This document shows, one piece after another, positions 1 to 8,198 of a stretch of 22,432 nucleotides of DNA. The stretch comes from CAZSAL01 sp964604825 (GTDB lineage Bacteria > Elusimicrobiota > Elusimicrobia > 2-01-FULL-59-12): contig CAZSAL010000043.1 in assembly GCA_964604825.1 (NCBI GenBank), positions 1-22,432 on the forward strand. The letters run 5' to 3'. The notes under the pieces are model-generated. The model searched no databases. It was not told the origin of the DNA and saw nothing but the letters and a program-made list of their open reading frames with translations. Numbering within the stretch: position 1 is the stretch's first letter; every line of letters starts with the position of its first letter. The translations under genes and the position numbers were made by a program.

Positions 1-152
1 CATGGGTTATAGTTTTTTAAAGCGCGCCGTGCCAGCAGCGCCTCTATGCAAATCTCATTAACCGGCCGGCCCGTTTCAAAAGATTCTTTGGATAATTCCG
101 CATGAATCTCCGCCGGGATACGTATCAATATTTTGCCGCTATAAGTACGCAT
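1..152 (-). CDS. Partial ribbon-helix-helix / HicB-type antitoxin-like protein (C-terminus beyond left edge)
   Basis: Fifty codons are visible on the minus strand, starting at an ATG at 152-150; the reading frame is still open at the window edge. The peptide begins MRTYSGKILIRIPAEIHAEL and continues with a predicted helix-turn-helix pair containing GRPVNEICIEALLA. A short beta strand followed by two helices with the pattern 'SGKxxxRxPxxxHxxL' is typical of the ribbon-helix-helix tail of HicB-family antitoxins and of stand-alone Arc/MetJ-like repressors. A Shine-Dalgarno GGGAGG lies six bases before the ATG, which supports this start. A promoter and a perfect 28-bp palindrome lie immediately upstream, as expected for an autoregulated antitoxin. 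Any toxin partner would lie beyond the left edge, so toxin-antitoxin membership is an inference. Confidence 0.7.
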   Translation of the reverse strand, partial: MRTYSGKILIRIPAEIHAELSKESFETGRPVNEICIEALLARRALKNYNP

Positions 153-174
153 GGATGCCTCCCATTCAGATTTG

Positions 175-202
175 ATATTACGATATCATGATATCGTAAT
201 AT
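175..202. repeat. Perfect 28-bp palindrome, probable operator
   Basis: The half site ATATTACGATATCA is followed directly by its exact reverse complement, with the centre between 188 and 189. There is no spacer, so it suits binding by a symmetric protein dimer better than an RNA hairpin. It covers the spacer and -10 region of the promoter of the RHH gene that starts at 152. The inferred role is autorepression by that protein. Confidence 0.75.
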
Positions 203-208
203 TGTCAA
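180..208 (-). promoter_or_regulatory. Sigma70-like promoter of the RHH gene
   Basis: On the minus strand a perfect -35 hexamer TTGACA (208-203) is followed after exactly 17 bases by TATCGT (185-180), four of six matches to the -10 consensus. Transcription would start near 173, about 20 bases before the ATG at 152. The spacer and -10 lie inside the 28-bp palindrome. Confidence 0.6.
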
Positions 209-226
209 ATGAATTTTTTGAATGGG

Positions 227-652
227 CTAAAATAGCTTTAAAAAGGCGGAGGGATCGAGAATCGGGATGCCGTTGTATTGTCCGAGACGAAGCAGGTGCA
301 TGTCGCCGCTGACGAGCGCGTCGGCGGTCCCGGAAACGGCACATGCCAGGAAAATATCGTCGGTTGGGTCCTCCAGAATCACTGGTGGGATATGGGCGGG
401 TATTGAAACCGGAGTAACGTAAGGAAGAATGTCGTGATGCAGTATGTCGATGATCAGTTTTTGATCCAGTTGAAATTTCGGATAAGCGAGGACCCGCGTA
501 TACTCCTTGAGAATGGAAGCGCAAACCAGCAACTCAAACTGCCGTGACTGCCACATCCCAACCAGCCGCGCCGTGGCACCCGAAAAAAGCAGAGCCGACA
601 ACACGACATTTGTATCAAGGACAACCCGCTTTAACTTTTTTTCCGGGCCCAT
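227..652 (-). CDS. PIN-domain toxin (VapC-like ribonuclease, COG1569-type)
   Basis: This 141-aa protein is a typical single PIN domain. The acidic residues expected at the metal site are present: D13 in the N-terminal VVLDTNVVLSAL strand, E50 in ILKEYTRVL, the D95-D99 cluster in EDPTDDIFLACA, and D117 in ALVSGDMHLL. PIN toxins of this kind are Mg-dependent ribonucleases that cleave tRNA or other RNA. Its start overlaps the upstream AbrB-type gene by 22 bases, so the pair is very probably co-translated as a toxin-antitoxin module. A CAGGAC sequence about 11 bases before the ATG may act as ribosome binding site. The residue pattern and the gene pairing agree; the RNA target cannot be read from sequence. 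Confidence 0.88.
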   Translation of the reverse strand: MGPEKKLKRVVLDTNVVLSALLFSGATARLVGMWQSRQFELLVCASILKEYTRVLAYPKFQLDQKLIIDILHHDILPYVTPVSIPAHIPPVILEDPTDDIFLACAVSGTADALVSGDMHLLRLGQYNGIPILDPSAFLKLF

Positions 653-867
653 TCAATGGCGTCCTGAAGGTCTTTTTCCGTGATGCCCATGGCCTCGACC
701 TTTTCCCGAACCATGGAAAGATTCTCTCCCATGCGATGAATCAGCGCCGGCCGCAGAACGATCTCCCCCGGGCGGGCGCTGACATCGAAATACTCGGCGT
801 CAGGGAACTCCTTCAAGACTTCTTTAGGAAGGGTCAACTGGTTTTTAGAAGTTCGTTTGGCAAGCAT
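631..867 (-). CDS. AbrB/SpoVT-type antitoxin
   Basis: This 78-aa protein begins with a swapped-hairpin AbrB-like DNA-binding domain: KRTSKNQLTLPKEVLKEF, then a second strand pair with YFDVSARPGEIVLRP. The C-terminal 30 residues (VREKVEAMGITEKDLQDAIEWARKK) form a helical tail of the kind that wraps a PIN toxin. It lies directly upstream of, and overlaps, the PIN gene, the usual antitoxin-first order. The ATG at 867 is preceded by AAGGAAAC, a good ribosome binding site. Such antitoxins neutralise the toxin and repress their own promoter. Confidence 0.85.
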   Translation of the reverse strand: MLAKRTSKNQLTLPKEVLKEFPDAEYFDVSARPGEIVLRPALIHRMGENLSMVREKVEAMGITEKDLQDAIEWARKKS

Positions 868-887
868 TGTAATGTTTCCTTACATCA

Positions 888-916
888 AGGATACATTACT
901 TTCCGATAAAATTCAA
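888..916 (-). promoter_or_regulatory. Candidate promoter of the AbrB-PIN module
   Basis: On the minus strand TTGAAT (916-911) is separated by 17 bases from TATCCT (893-888); each matches four of six consensus positions. The predicted start leaves a short leader of about 14 bases that includes the ribosome binding site. Spacing is right but the hexamers are only moderate. Confidence 0.4.
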
Positions 917-927
917 TGGTGATAATT

Positions 928-951
928 TAATGCTGACGCGTGTCAGCATTA
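928..951. terminator. Stem-loop, possible terminator between the giant gene and the toxin-antitoxin module
   Basis: TAATGCTGAC and GTCAGCATTA are perfect 10-base arms around a GCGT loop, in the gap between the stop of the giant minus-strand gene (985) and the AbrB gene start (867). The position suits a terminator for the giant gene. No real U-run follows in the minus direction (AATTATC), so it could equally be a regulator site; one arm contains TATAAT on the minus strand. Confidence 0.4.
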
Positions 952-984
952 TAGGGTCTTATCCGGTGGTTATGAGAATTAGGT

Positions 985-3900
985 TTACGCGGATTGGAGG
1001 ATGCTGGCGCGGGTTGCGTCTATAAGGGATCTAATGGTAACGGTCTGTCGGTTATTAGCAGGGATCAGGCCGTTGAGTGTGGGATCGTTCATCGCTGCGG
1101 CTTCAGAGGCAGCGTCAGTATAGGCTCTATTTGCGCTGTTAATGGCGTGGGCGGCGGAAGCCACAGTAAGAAGCATTACGGCTGCTGGAACGGCAGTCCC
1201 GACTGCCGCGCCTGTGCCGATACCTAGAAGAACGGCAGCTACTGCGGCTAAAGCAACACCTATAAGAAGCATCCATCCCAGGATAGACTGAACCCTGTTT
1301 TTATCTTCCCGGATGATAGTGACAAGTTCGCTCCAGAAACCTCTATTAACTTGAGGATCAACCATTTCCTGCGCTGCGTGGATCAATTCGTGACCCAGAG
1401 CGCGGTGAAGAGCCTTGGCGCTGTAGCGGCTGTTCAGCCGGATCTTATGGGGGTTTTCAGGCGTTCCGGTGCCTGGTACAAATTCTCCTGCCTTGTACCA
1501 TGGCAGGTCATCAACCATTTCAACCTGAATATTAGTGGTCTTCAGATTTTCTGAGAGCGGCCCCAATCCAGCCATGACATCCCCCAGACTTGTGCGTTCA
1601 CCAGCAGGGAGATTTCTGGCATCGATCGCATCCTGCCATATCTCACCAAAGAGCGAACTGAATATATGCCAGAACACGTTGAAGGACGAAGCGGGTGCGG
1701 CCGGTGCAGATTCCGGCACAGTGAACTCGCCAATAGTGCCACGAGTCACAGGACTTCTTCGAATAATCTGCTCATTACCTGGTGTGCCGGTTTTAATTGT
1801 GGCGACCGGGGTTTGGCTTAGCCCGCCGTTCTGTGCATTTCGTGCGCACACCTGGAATTCATAAACAACACCCGGTTTAACGAAGAAAATGTGAGTTTCG
1901 CCTTGCCTCATGTCAGTACCGTCAATGTTCCACGTAAGCATGTTTTCCCTGATCCACTCCTCCCCGCCTTTTTGTCGATACTGAACATACAACTCGTTTT
2001 TTTTCTGGCTGAGACCATCGAAGAAATCCTGTTGGGCGCCCTTCATAATACCGAATGCTGTGAGTGGAATCGATATTTGCACCCCGACGAGTTGAGACCC
2101 TTGGCTGGGCGTGGCGGCAGGTGCGGGAGCGGCTACGGGCGCGGCGACAGGAGCGGCGGGTGATGCTAAAAGGGTCCTGATCTCATTATCGATTCTTTCC
2201 CTGTCAGCGTCGGGATAGTTGCCTGTAATCGAATAATATAGATCATCTAGGTCGTATAGATAATCCGGGAGTTCCTCATTCCTCGGAAGATCCAGGTATT
2301 CTCTGATCTGGTCCGCTGTAAAACCTCCTTCTTGAAGTTTTGTCACAACCGTTTCAGCCACTACCCTGATCTGATTGTCGGTCAGCGGTGGCGCCGCGTT
2401 TTGGGTTGTTCCCGTTCCTGCGCGTGAACGCCGCGCCCTCCAGAAGCTAATTAGCACGAGTAGTGATAAGACAGATTCGACAAGAGTCGGCAAAGGGTTG
2501 TTTTTAACGTACGTGAAAGTATTAGCGGCTGCTACACCAAGGGCTCCTCCTTTAGCGGCTGTCCCTGCATTCGCCACGTTTTGGGCTGTCGCTGCTACAT
2601 TCCCGGATGCCGGGTAAGCGGCTCCGGTATTTAAACCCAAGGGATCTGTCCAATGTATGGGTGGGCTGCCGGACCATGCTCCTGGATTGGCGCCCGAAAG
2701 GACATCAAGGGTTTTGCCGTGGAATGCTCCGGGGGTTGCGCCCAGAGAGACTCCCGCCTGCGTGACGGCTGCTGATGCGCGCCCCGCTGCTGCCTGGACC
2801 AGGCTGGGATTATTGATGTGTTGGACAATCGTTGGATGAAGGTTTGCGACCAATTGGTTTCCATGCTGGTAGAGGACTCCGGCGACACGATACCCTGCGC
2901 CGGGGTCCGCCTGAGGGTTATCAAGAAGTTTTGCCAATTGCCCCCAATCTCCATGTAAATAGTCATGAACCAAACCATTCAACTGATCCGTGGTATACGA
3001 AATATGAACAAGATGCCTCGAGATTTCCGCGATGGGGTGCTGGTCCAAGATATTCTGAGACACTTGAACGATATATTCACCCCGGACTTGAGCGCTGGGA
3101 TTTATATGTTGAATCGCATTATGGGCAATCGTGAAATTAGCCAGAGCGTTATTATCGCTAACCGTCAGGGAAGGCATGGCTTGGGAGACGGAAGAGGCCG
3201 CTGCGTGGGGAACGGCCGAGGCCGCATGAGGTCCCGCTGCCGCCGCAGCCTGAGCGGCCTGCTGCGCGGCGGAAAGCCCCGCGTGAGACGCCAGGTGCGG
3301 GAAAGCCATGAATAGGGCAATGCCGGCAACGACAACAAATGCCGTCCACAAGAAGGTTTTTATATAAGGGTTTCCAATGGATTTTGTAATCTTACGCATG
3401 ATAAAACCACCGACCACCACAATAGCCCCTACAGCGAGGAGAGACGTTAGATCATGGTGAATTAGAGAGCCCAAGTTCGGGGCGGCAGCCATCGCAGCTG
3501 TAAACCCGGCAGAAACACTGAACATGCCGAAAAGAACCCGGGAGGCTTTTGCGGCCGGTCTGGTATGGGTTACCGGAGCAGTGACGGGAGTTGTATGAGC
3601 TGGAGCGGAAAGCTCCTCTCCCATGGTCAGAGGTTCCTCCTCGGCAGGCTCTGGTGTTACAGCACCAGACGCATGGCCGGGTTCCTCTGGTCCTACGGTC
3701 CCTTGTTCTGTTGTCGGAAAGAGGATGGGATTATTCGGCAACGTGCCTTCTGCGGCCTGGCGTGCAATCGTCTTGTCTCTGCTATTGCGGTTGCCGCGGA
3801 GTACAGAGTAATTGCTGAGTGCAATCAGAGCGCTTATAACGGCTAGAGCGATAATGCCTGATCCCAGCGCATGTCTGAGGGCAAGAGTCGCTGCAATGCC

Positions 3901-6900
3901 GAAAGCGGCAGCTATAAATCCGAAACCGCCCATCATCAAGCCTAATCGATTGAAAAGATCTCCTGCCAAAGCTGTCGAGCGTACTGCCTGGACACTCTTG
4001 TTCGACTCCTGTGTCGGGAACGCAACCGTAACGCCGGGGTCACTCCAGATATTGAACGACGTCACTCTAAGGCCAAACGCGCGAGCTAATAGATAGTGTC
4101 CGACTTCATGGGTGACAACCCCGATAAATTCCAGAAGCCTGCGCGGCAGCGATTTACCTTCGTTCTCGCTGCGGAGGCGTCGCTGTTCCGGAGGTCTTTG
4201 CGCTCCTGGGCCATTCCCGCCACGTAATTGGCCTCCTCTACGTGCGGCGCGTGCCGCACGGTTGTAGTAAGCGGTGGAATCATATGAGGGTGGCGTTACA
4301 GGTGCAGTCATTCCCTGAGGAGTATTACGCCGATCTTTGAATAATGGGCCACTTAAGGCAAAGAAACCAGCGCCGGTGAAGATTAATAAAATGATTCCTG
4401 GTACGCCATTAGCAAAGCGTTCTCCTGTGTAAGCTTCCCCCGCAGCGCGGTCGTCTATATCGATTTTAAATTTTTTGAGGAAACTATTTCCTTCTCTGAA
4501 AGCGGGAATTTCAACGGTTGGTAATTGGCTTGGGGGCACCAGGCTCCTTACGGAATCAACTGCACTCCCGAGAAGTGCGGCGGGTAATTCTAATTTGGTG
4601 CGCGGGGTTTGTCCGGTATGCACCTCTTCATGGGCTAGAACAGCCGCCGATAAAAATGGATTGTTCCCAAGTCCTTCATTGACCAGAATAAAAGGTTTTC
4701 CAGTCCAGCCTTTGGTGTGGTTGCCAAGCGTTTCTCCTTCAGGTCCGATGTGTGCAATACGTATGTGGATATCGGCAGTTTCAAGCAAGTAGTAACTATC
4801 CGGCGCGAATGTTTTCAATACAAACAACATTTTCTGCACAGATTCGTTTGGTTTGTTCTTAATATAATCCGGGAGGTTTCCTTTAAGAGCGTTCCACTTT
4901 TTGTTCAAAAAATTGCTGAAGTGATCCAGCCGGCGCTGGGCCATATCCTGGTACGGGTCGGCTTCCTTATCCATCCCAATATCCCGAAGACCATTGCCCC
5001 AAGGCATCGCTTTGATGTTGGGGTCTATAAATTTACGTAAGTAGCCATCAACATATTTTCGTAATGCATCTTCTGCTTTTGCCAGTTGCTTTTCTCTGAC
5101 GGTTATGGAGACGTGTACGGTCTGAGGGGCGGATGGCGGGCTGGTACGCAGGAGGTTTTGGTTATGGACCCATCCCACTCCTAACATAATGGCCAATCCT
5201 ATGTAAGTGAATACTTGCCTGCTTATATTGGTTATTTTTATTGTTGATCCGCCTTGCTGGCTGACATTGGCGATCAGTTTCCTACCCAAAATCGTTACGC
5301 CAATCAATAAAGGAATTCCTGCGGCAAAGGGGAAATTTAACAGCAAATAAGCCAGTATGCCGAGTCCGGCGCCGCCAATAATTACGGCGGTCGCGATTTC
5401 TTTTGGTGAAAATGAAAGATTGTTTGAGGGCTGTTTTGCAGGCTGCTGCGATAATACGGATGCAGCCATTAAAGACGTTGCTGCAGTGACAGCGCCCGCG
5501 GATGTGGTCAAATGAGACTGCTGTGATACGGCAGCCGATAATTGCGCCAGCGCACTCTGTACAGCGTGCAAATTAGCGCCGGCATAGCCGGCGGTAACCA
5601 TATGCTCAAGTCCATGAAAGGATATCCCGTGTGCAAGTGCGAAAGCTCCGGCGAATAAGATGAAAGAACCTGCCAGCGCCGGGCCGTAAATCCCGGTAGC
5701 CAGGCTGGAAGTTTCTTTGCTGGATATGGCCCTGGCAAGTGTTGGCGCTGTGCTGTAGGCGGCCTGAAGTATTTCCTCGGTTGATAGCAGCGTGCCGGAG
5801 AGTCGTTTGATATAGAGTTCGTGGTCTGCAGGGGTCAGCTTGTCGACAGTGGGCGTAATCACAACGTACGAAACCCCTTTATCGCGAAGCATCCTTGTAA
5901 GCGAGTCCGTGTGGAAGCCTCCGGCAACCAGGACGACGGTGTCTGAGCGATGAGTAATTAGCGATGAGTTATGGTTAACGGCATTGACATCGTTGGGTGT
6001 TTCCTCATTGCTCATCGCTCGTTGCTCATTGCTGACTAAAAGCGCATTTCGCGAGGCGTCATTGGCGGAGGCGGGCTTGTCCTTTAAATCTGCGAGCGTG
6101 ACTTCCTCTTCCAGGGAGGAAGCGGGCGCGTGCGAGAGCAGAGCAAGCGTGTTCTCGACCATGGGCTTGTTGCGCAGCAGCGCCATGACGTAATAGTCGA
6201 TGCTGGTGGAAACCAGCCGCCGGATTTTATCTTCATTGAAGGCGACCAGGCCTTTGGAGCCGATCACGGATTTGCAGAGCGCGATGAACTGGTCAAAGCG
6301 CGGGCCGAAAGTTTTTACTTCCATCTCCGTAGCGGTCAGGTCTGTTATGCGTATCAGCAGGTTCAGGTCGTGCTCCACCTGGGCCAGATCCTTTTCCGCA
6401 GGCGTGCGCGCCAGGCGCAGCTTTATAAGGAAAGATAGTTCGTTTGCCTCATGCAGAAGGCGGTCCATGCCTACCGATTGGCTTGTGTGCAGGTATTCCA
6501 TGTAACGCGCCAGTTCCGGCGGAACTGCGGAAAAAAGCTGATGATTATAAACAACATCCCGCAGATACATGTAATAGGAAGAGGGATCGGACTGGCGGGC
6601 CAGCATCGTCAAATTTTTGCGCTCTTCATCCGTGATGTAGCCGTAGGTCTCTTTCAAAAGCTCGCTGATCTGCCCGCGCAGGAGGCTTGGGTCTGGTGTG
6701 GCGCTCGTTCGTCCGGCCAGCAGCCTTGCCAGGCCGTTTTTTCGATCTGACTGCCTGAGGGCGGAGACAAAAGCATAGAAAGAGGGGTATTTGTCTCTGG
6801 CGTCGACTCCCGCGGCACGGGCGGTATCGGCAAGGAATGCGATATATTCGTCGGTCGACAGAACGCCTTTCTCAAAGGCTTCTTTTTTGTCGTCCATATT

Positions 6901-7587
6901 TTTCAGCGCGCTGTGGTAGACGATGGGCTGGAGAGATTCGACTTCAAGCTGCACTCCGTTTAAAATTTTTACCAGAGCCTGCCTGCTCGGCAGGGTTTTC
7001 CGGAATAAATCGCGGTGGATCTCGTAATATTTTTCGTTTTCCACTCCCGTCAGAAGGTATGGCTGGCTGTGCATGACCGCGAAATATTCCATGCCGGTCA
7101 TTTCGCCTTCGCGCATCAGATAGTCGCAGGTGGCTTCCTTAATGCGGGCGTCCGGGAAAAACGCCATTATGGAAGAGTCGATCGGTCCCTGTGCGCCTTC
7201 GACAGCCAGCGCAAACGGAATCGGTGTACCGGAGACCCGGGGAGCAGGAGCAACTGCATTTAAGATTTTTTCCCCGATACCCCGATTTTTTGGTTCTCCG
7301 TTTCTTAATTTATCGGATAGAAACTCAAGGATTCCGGCGATGTGCCTCTGCACGCCGTAATGAGCGTGAAGGTCCTGGATAAGGATAACCAGGTCTTTTG
7401 AAGAAGAAGGCGCGTTGTAATAGTCCGCTATGCGGCCAAGAGACGGAGGAGGTATAAACTCAAATTGAGGCAAGAAGGGACGTTGCGCGGCAGGTTGGAA
7501 AAGGGATGCGTCGACCTCTCCCGAAGTCCACAAGAGCGCGGCGGTGAGCAAACAGCTTAAAGTTTTTTTCAGTGTTTTGGAAAACAA
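985..7587 (-). CDS. Giant exported multi-domain membrane protein with three HExxH motifs
   Basis: About 2200 aa. I take TTG at 7587 as start because GAGGGCAGG lies upstream and a clean signal peptide follows (KTLKKT, hydrophobic core, VDA|S near 27/28). A frame-open TTG at 7650 lacks a ribosome site. Visible parts: residues 60-600, a TraB/ChaN/EreA-like region with QDLHAH (H74), AVEGA (E130) and a C-terminal VAGGFHTDSL (H559); membrane segments near 633-655, 731-767 and 791-807; a zincin-like HEEVH (986-990); an M50-like HEVGH (1160-1164) followed by YLLARAFGLRV and several helices (1215-1260, 1350-1431); an Ala-rich stretch (1438-1469); a helix near 1699; a fibronectin-III-like domain (about 1834-1934); and a final HELIH (2066-2070) before hydrophobic helices (2101-2144). 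Function unknown; protein processing or envelope maintenance is an inference. A DoxX-like gene lies 168 bases upstream. Homology calls are by motif only. Confidence 0.85.
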   Translation of the reverse strand: MFSKTLKKTLSCLLTAALLWTSGEVDASLFQPAAQRPFLPQFEFIPPPSLGRIADYYNAPSSSKDLVILIQDLHAHYGVQRHIAGILEFLSDKLRNGEPKNRGIGEKILNAVAPAPRVSGTPIPFALAVEGAQGPIDSSIMAFFPDARIKEATCDYLMREGEMTGMEYFAVMHSQPYLLTGVENEKYYEIHRDLFRKTLPSRQALVKILNGVQLEVESLQPIVYHSALKNMDDKKEAFEKGVLSTDEYIAFLADTARAAGVDARDKYPSFYAFVSALRQSDRKNGLARLLAGRTSATPDPSLLRGQISELLKETYGYITDEERKNLTMLARQSDPSSYYMYLRDVVYNHQLFSAVPPELARYMEYLHTSQSVGMDRLLHEANELSFLIKLRLARTPAEKDLAQVEHDLNLLIRITDLTATEMEVKTFGPRFDQFIALCKSVIGSKGLVAFNEDKIRRLVSTSIDYYVMALLRNKPMVENTLALLSHAPASSLEEEVTLADLKDKPASANDASRNALLVSNEQRAMSNEETPNDVNAVNHNSSLITHRSDTVVLVAGGFHTDSLTRMLRDKGVSYVVITPTVDKLTPADHELYIKRLSGTLLSTEEILQAAYSTAPTLARAISSKETSSLATGIYGPALAGSFILFAGAFALAHGISFHGLEHMVTAGYAGANLHAVQSALAQLSAAVSQQSHLTTSAGAVTAATSLMAASVLSQQPAKQPSNNLSFSPKEIATAVIIGGAGLGILAYLLLNFPFAAGIPLLIGVTILGRKLIANVSQQGGSTIKITNISRQVFTYIGLAIMLGVGWVHNQNLLRTSPPSAPQTVHVSITVREKQLAKAEDALRKYVDGYLRKFIDPNIKAMPWGNGLRDIGMDKEADPYQDMAQRRLDHFSNFLNKKWNALKGNLPDYIKNKPNESVQKMLFVLKTFAPDSYYLLETADIHIRIAHIGPEGETLGNHTKGWTGKPFILVNEGLGNNPFLSAAVLAHEEVHTGQTPRTKLELPAALLGSAVDSVRSLVPPSQLPTVEIPAFREGNSFLKKFKIDIDDRAAGEAYTGERFANGVPGIILLIFTGAGFFALSGPLFKDRRNTPQGMTAPVTPPSYDSTAYYNRAARAARRGGQLRGGNGPGAQRPPEQRRLRSENEGKSLPRRLLEFIGVVTHEVGHYLLARAFGLRVTSFNIWSDPGVTVAFPTQESNKSVQAVRSTALAGDLFNRLGLMMGGFGFIAAAFGIAATLALRHALGSGIIALAVISALIALSNYSVLRGNRNSRDKTIARQAAEGTLPNNPILFPTTEQGTVGPEEPGHASGAVTPEPAEEEPLTMGEELSAPAHTTPVTAPVTHTRPAAKASRVLFGMFSVSAGFTAAMAAAPNLGSLIHHDLTSLLAVGAIVVVGGFIMRKITKSIGNPYIKTFLWTAFVVVAGIALFMAFPHLASHAGLSAAQQAAQAAAAAGPHAASAVPHAAASSVSQAMPSLTVSDNNALANFTIAHNAIQHINPSAQVRGEYIVQVSQNILDQHPIAEISRHLVHISYTTDQLNGLVHDYLHGDWGQLAKLLDNPQADPGAGYRVAGVLYQHGNQLVANLHPTIVQHINNPSLVQAAAGRASAAVTQAGVSLGATPGAFHGKTLDVLSGANPGAWSGSPPIHWTDPLGLNTGAAYPASGNVAATAQNVANAGTAAKGGALGVAAANTFTYVKNNPLPTLVESVLSLLVLISFWRARRSRAGTGTTQNAAPPLTDNQIRVVAETVVTKLQEGGFTADQIREYLDLPRNEELPDYLYDLDDLYYSITGNYPDADRERIDNEIRTLLASPAAPVAAPVAAPAPAATPSQGSQLVGVQISIPLTAFGIMKGAQQDFFDGLSQKKNELYVQYRQKGGEEWIRENMLTWNIDGTDMRQGETHIFFVKPGVVYEFQVCARNAQNGGLSQTPVATIKTGTPGNEQIIRRSPVTRGTIGEFTVPESAPAAPASSFNVFWHIFSSLFGEIWQDAIDARNLPAGERTSLGDVMAGLGPLSENLKTTNIQVEMVDDLPWYKAGEFVPGTGTPENPHKIRLNSRYSAKALHRALGHELIHAAQEMVDPQVNRGFWSELVTIIREDKNRVQSILGWMLLIGVALAAVAAVLLGIGTGAAVGTAVPAAVMLLTVASAAHAINSANRAYTDAASEAAAMNDPTLNGLIPANNRQTVTIRSLIDATRASILQSA
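5945..6034. repeat. Inverted heptanucleotide-repeat module, copy 1 (inside the giant gene)
   Basis: On the plus strand the left arm has GAG, GAG, TAG, GAG at 5945, 5952, 5959 and 5966, exactly seven bases apart. After about 35 bases the right arm has CTC, CTC, CTC, CTC, CTG at 6004, 6011, 6018, 6025 and 6032, again with period seven. The arms are imperfect reverse complements (unit GAGYRAT). The module stays in frame and encodes about residues 519-548, including NEQRAMSNEE, a low-complexity linker just before the GGFHTDSL strand. A second module of the same design is at 20651-20731. Confidence 0.75.
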
Positions 7588-7755
7588 AATTAAAGTACCT
7601 GCCCTCGCTTGACCCCAGGTGCTCTTTACGGCTCCCAATATTTCTATCAAGCTTGTGTTACGAATATGTTAAGTGCAAGAAAAATCTTGTAAATTTTTTT
7701 GGCCATAAAATATGGCTGATTTTTAGATGCGTTTTTGGTTGACAGGCCTGTAAGC

Positions 7756-8193
7756 TTATAGCCAGAAGTCGATTGAGGGCTTGACAGGCCCGGCATGGAC
7801 CGTGAGGAGAGAAAGAAGGAAACAGGCGGCATCAAGTGAAATTGTTTTTTTAGGCGCCATTTCTATTGCTCCGAAACAACCGCACGATGCGAGATCTATG
7901 TGCCGAAATATAGTTGAAGCGAGAAATACTATAAACGAAAAATAAAGAGCTGCGGCAACTGTTGCGAAGAAGCGTGTGTAAAAGCCAAAGAAAAGATAAG
8001 TGCCTGTAAGCAGTTCCATCCACGGGATTATGTGTGAGAGGGGAATAACCCAGACTGCAGGTAGAATTTGATAAGCGGCCAGGGCTCCGGCAAATTCTGC
8101 GGCCGGACCGGTCGCTTTGAGAAACCCGCCTATAAAAAGAACGGATGCGATGGAAAGACGAGAGAAAAGAAATAAGGAACTTCGTAGATTCAT
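7756..8193 (-). CDS. DoxX/MauE-like four-helix membrane protein
   Basis: This 145-aa protein has about four hydrophobic helices (roughly 8-28, 46-71, 75-97, 115-132). Conserved features of the DoxX/MauE family are visible: GGFLKATGP after the first helix, PWMELLTGTYLFFGFYTR around helix two, and CGCFG (C104, C106) at the end of helix three. MauE-type proteins pass electrons to or from periplasmic thiol-disulfide proteins, and family members often neighbour thioredoxin-like genes. Here the DsbA-like gene at 8625-9251 lies just upstream on the same strand, separated only by the DUF559 gene. The inferred role is a redox partner for that protein. The ATG at 8193 is preceded by GGGGGAGGA about ten bases away; this ribosome site belongs to the outer edge of an inverted repeat. 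Confidence 0.8.
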   Translation of the reverse strand: MNLRSSLFLFSRLSIASVLFIGGFLKATGPAAEFAGALAAYQILPAVWVIPLSHIIPWMELLTGTYLFFGFYTRFFATVAAALYFSFIVFLASTIFRHIDLASCGCFGAIEMAPKKTISLDAACFLLSLLTVHAGPVKPSIDFWL

Positions 8194-8198
8194 GATAA

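Noticed and set aside
7588..7650. TTG at 7650 as start of the giant gene
   Set aside because: No ribosome site lies upstream, and it would bury the signal peptide behind 21 extra residues; TTG at 7587 has GAGGGCAGG upstream.
7702..7751. Small dyads GCCATA-AAA-TATGGC (7702-7716) and ACAGGCCTGT (7742-7751) after the DoxX-like gene
   Set aside because: Short, AT-rich or without a following T-run in the minus direction; not convincing as terminators or operators.
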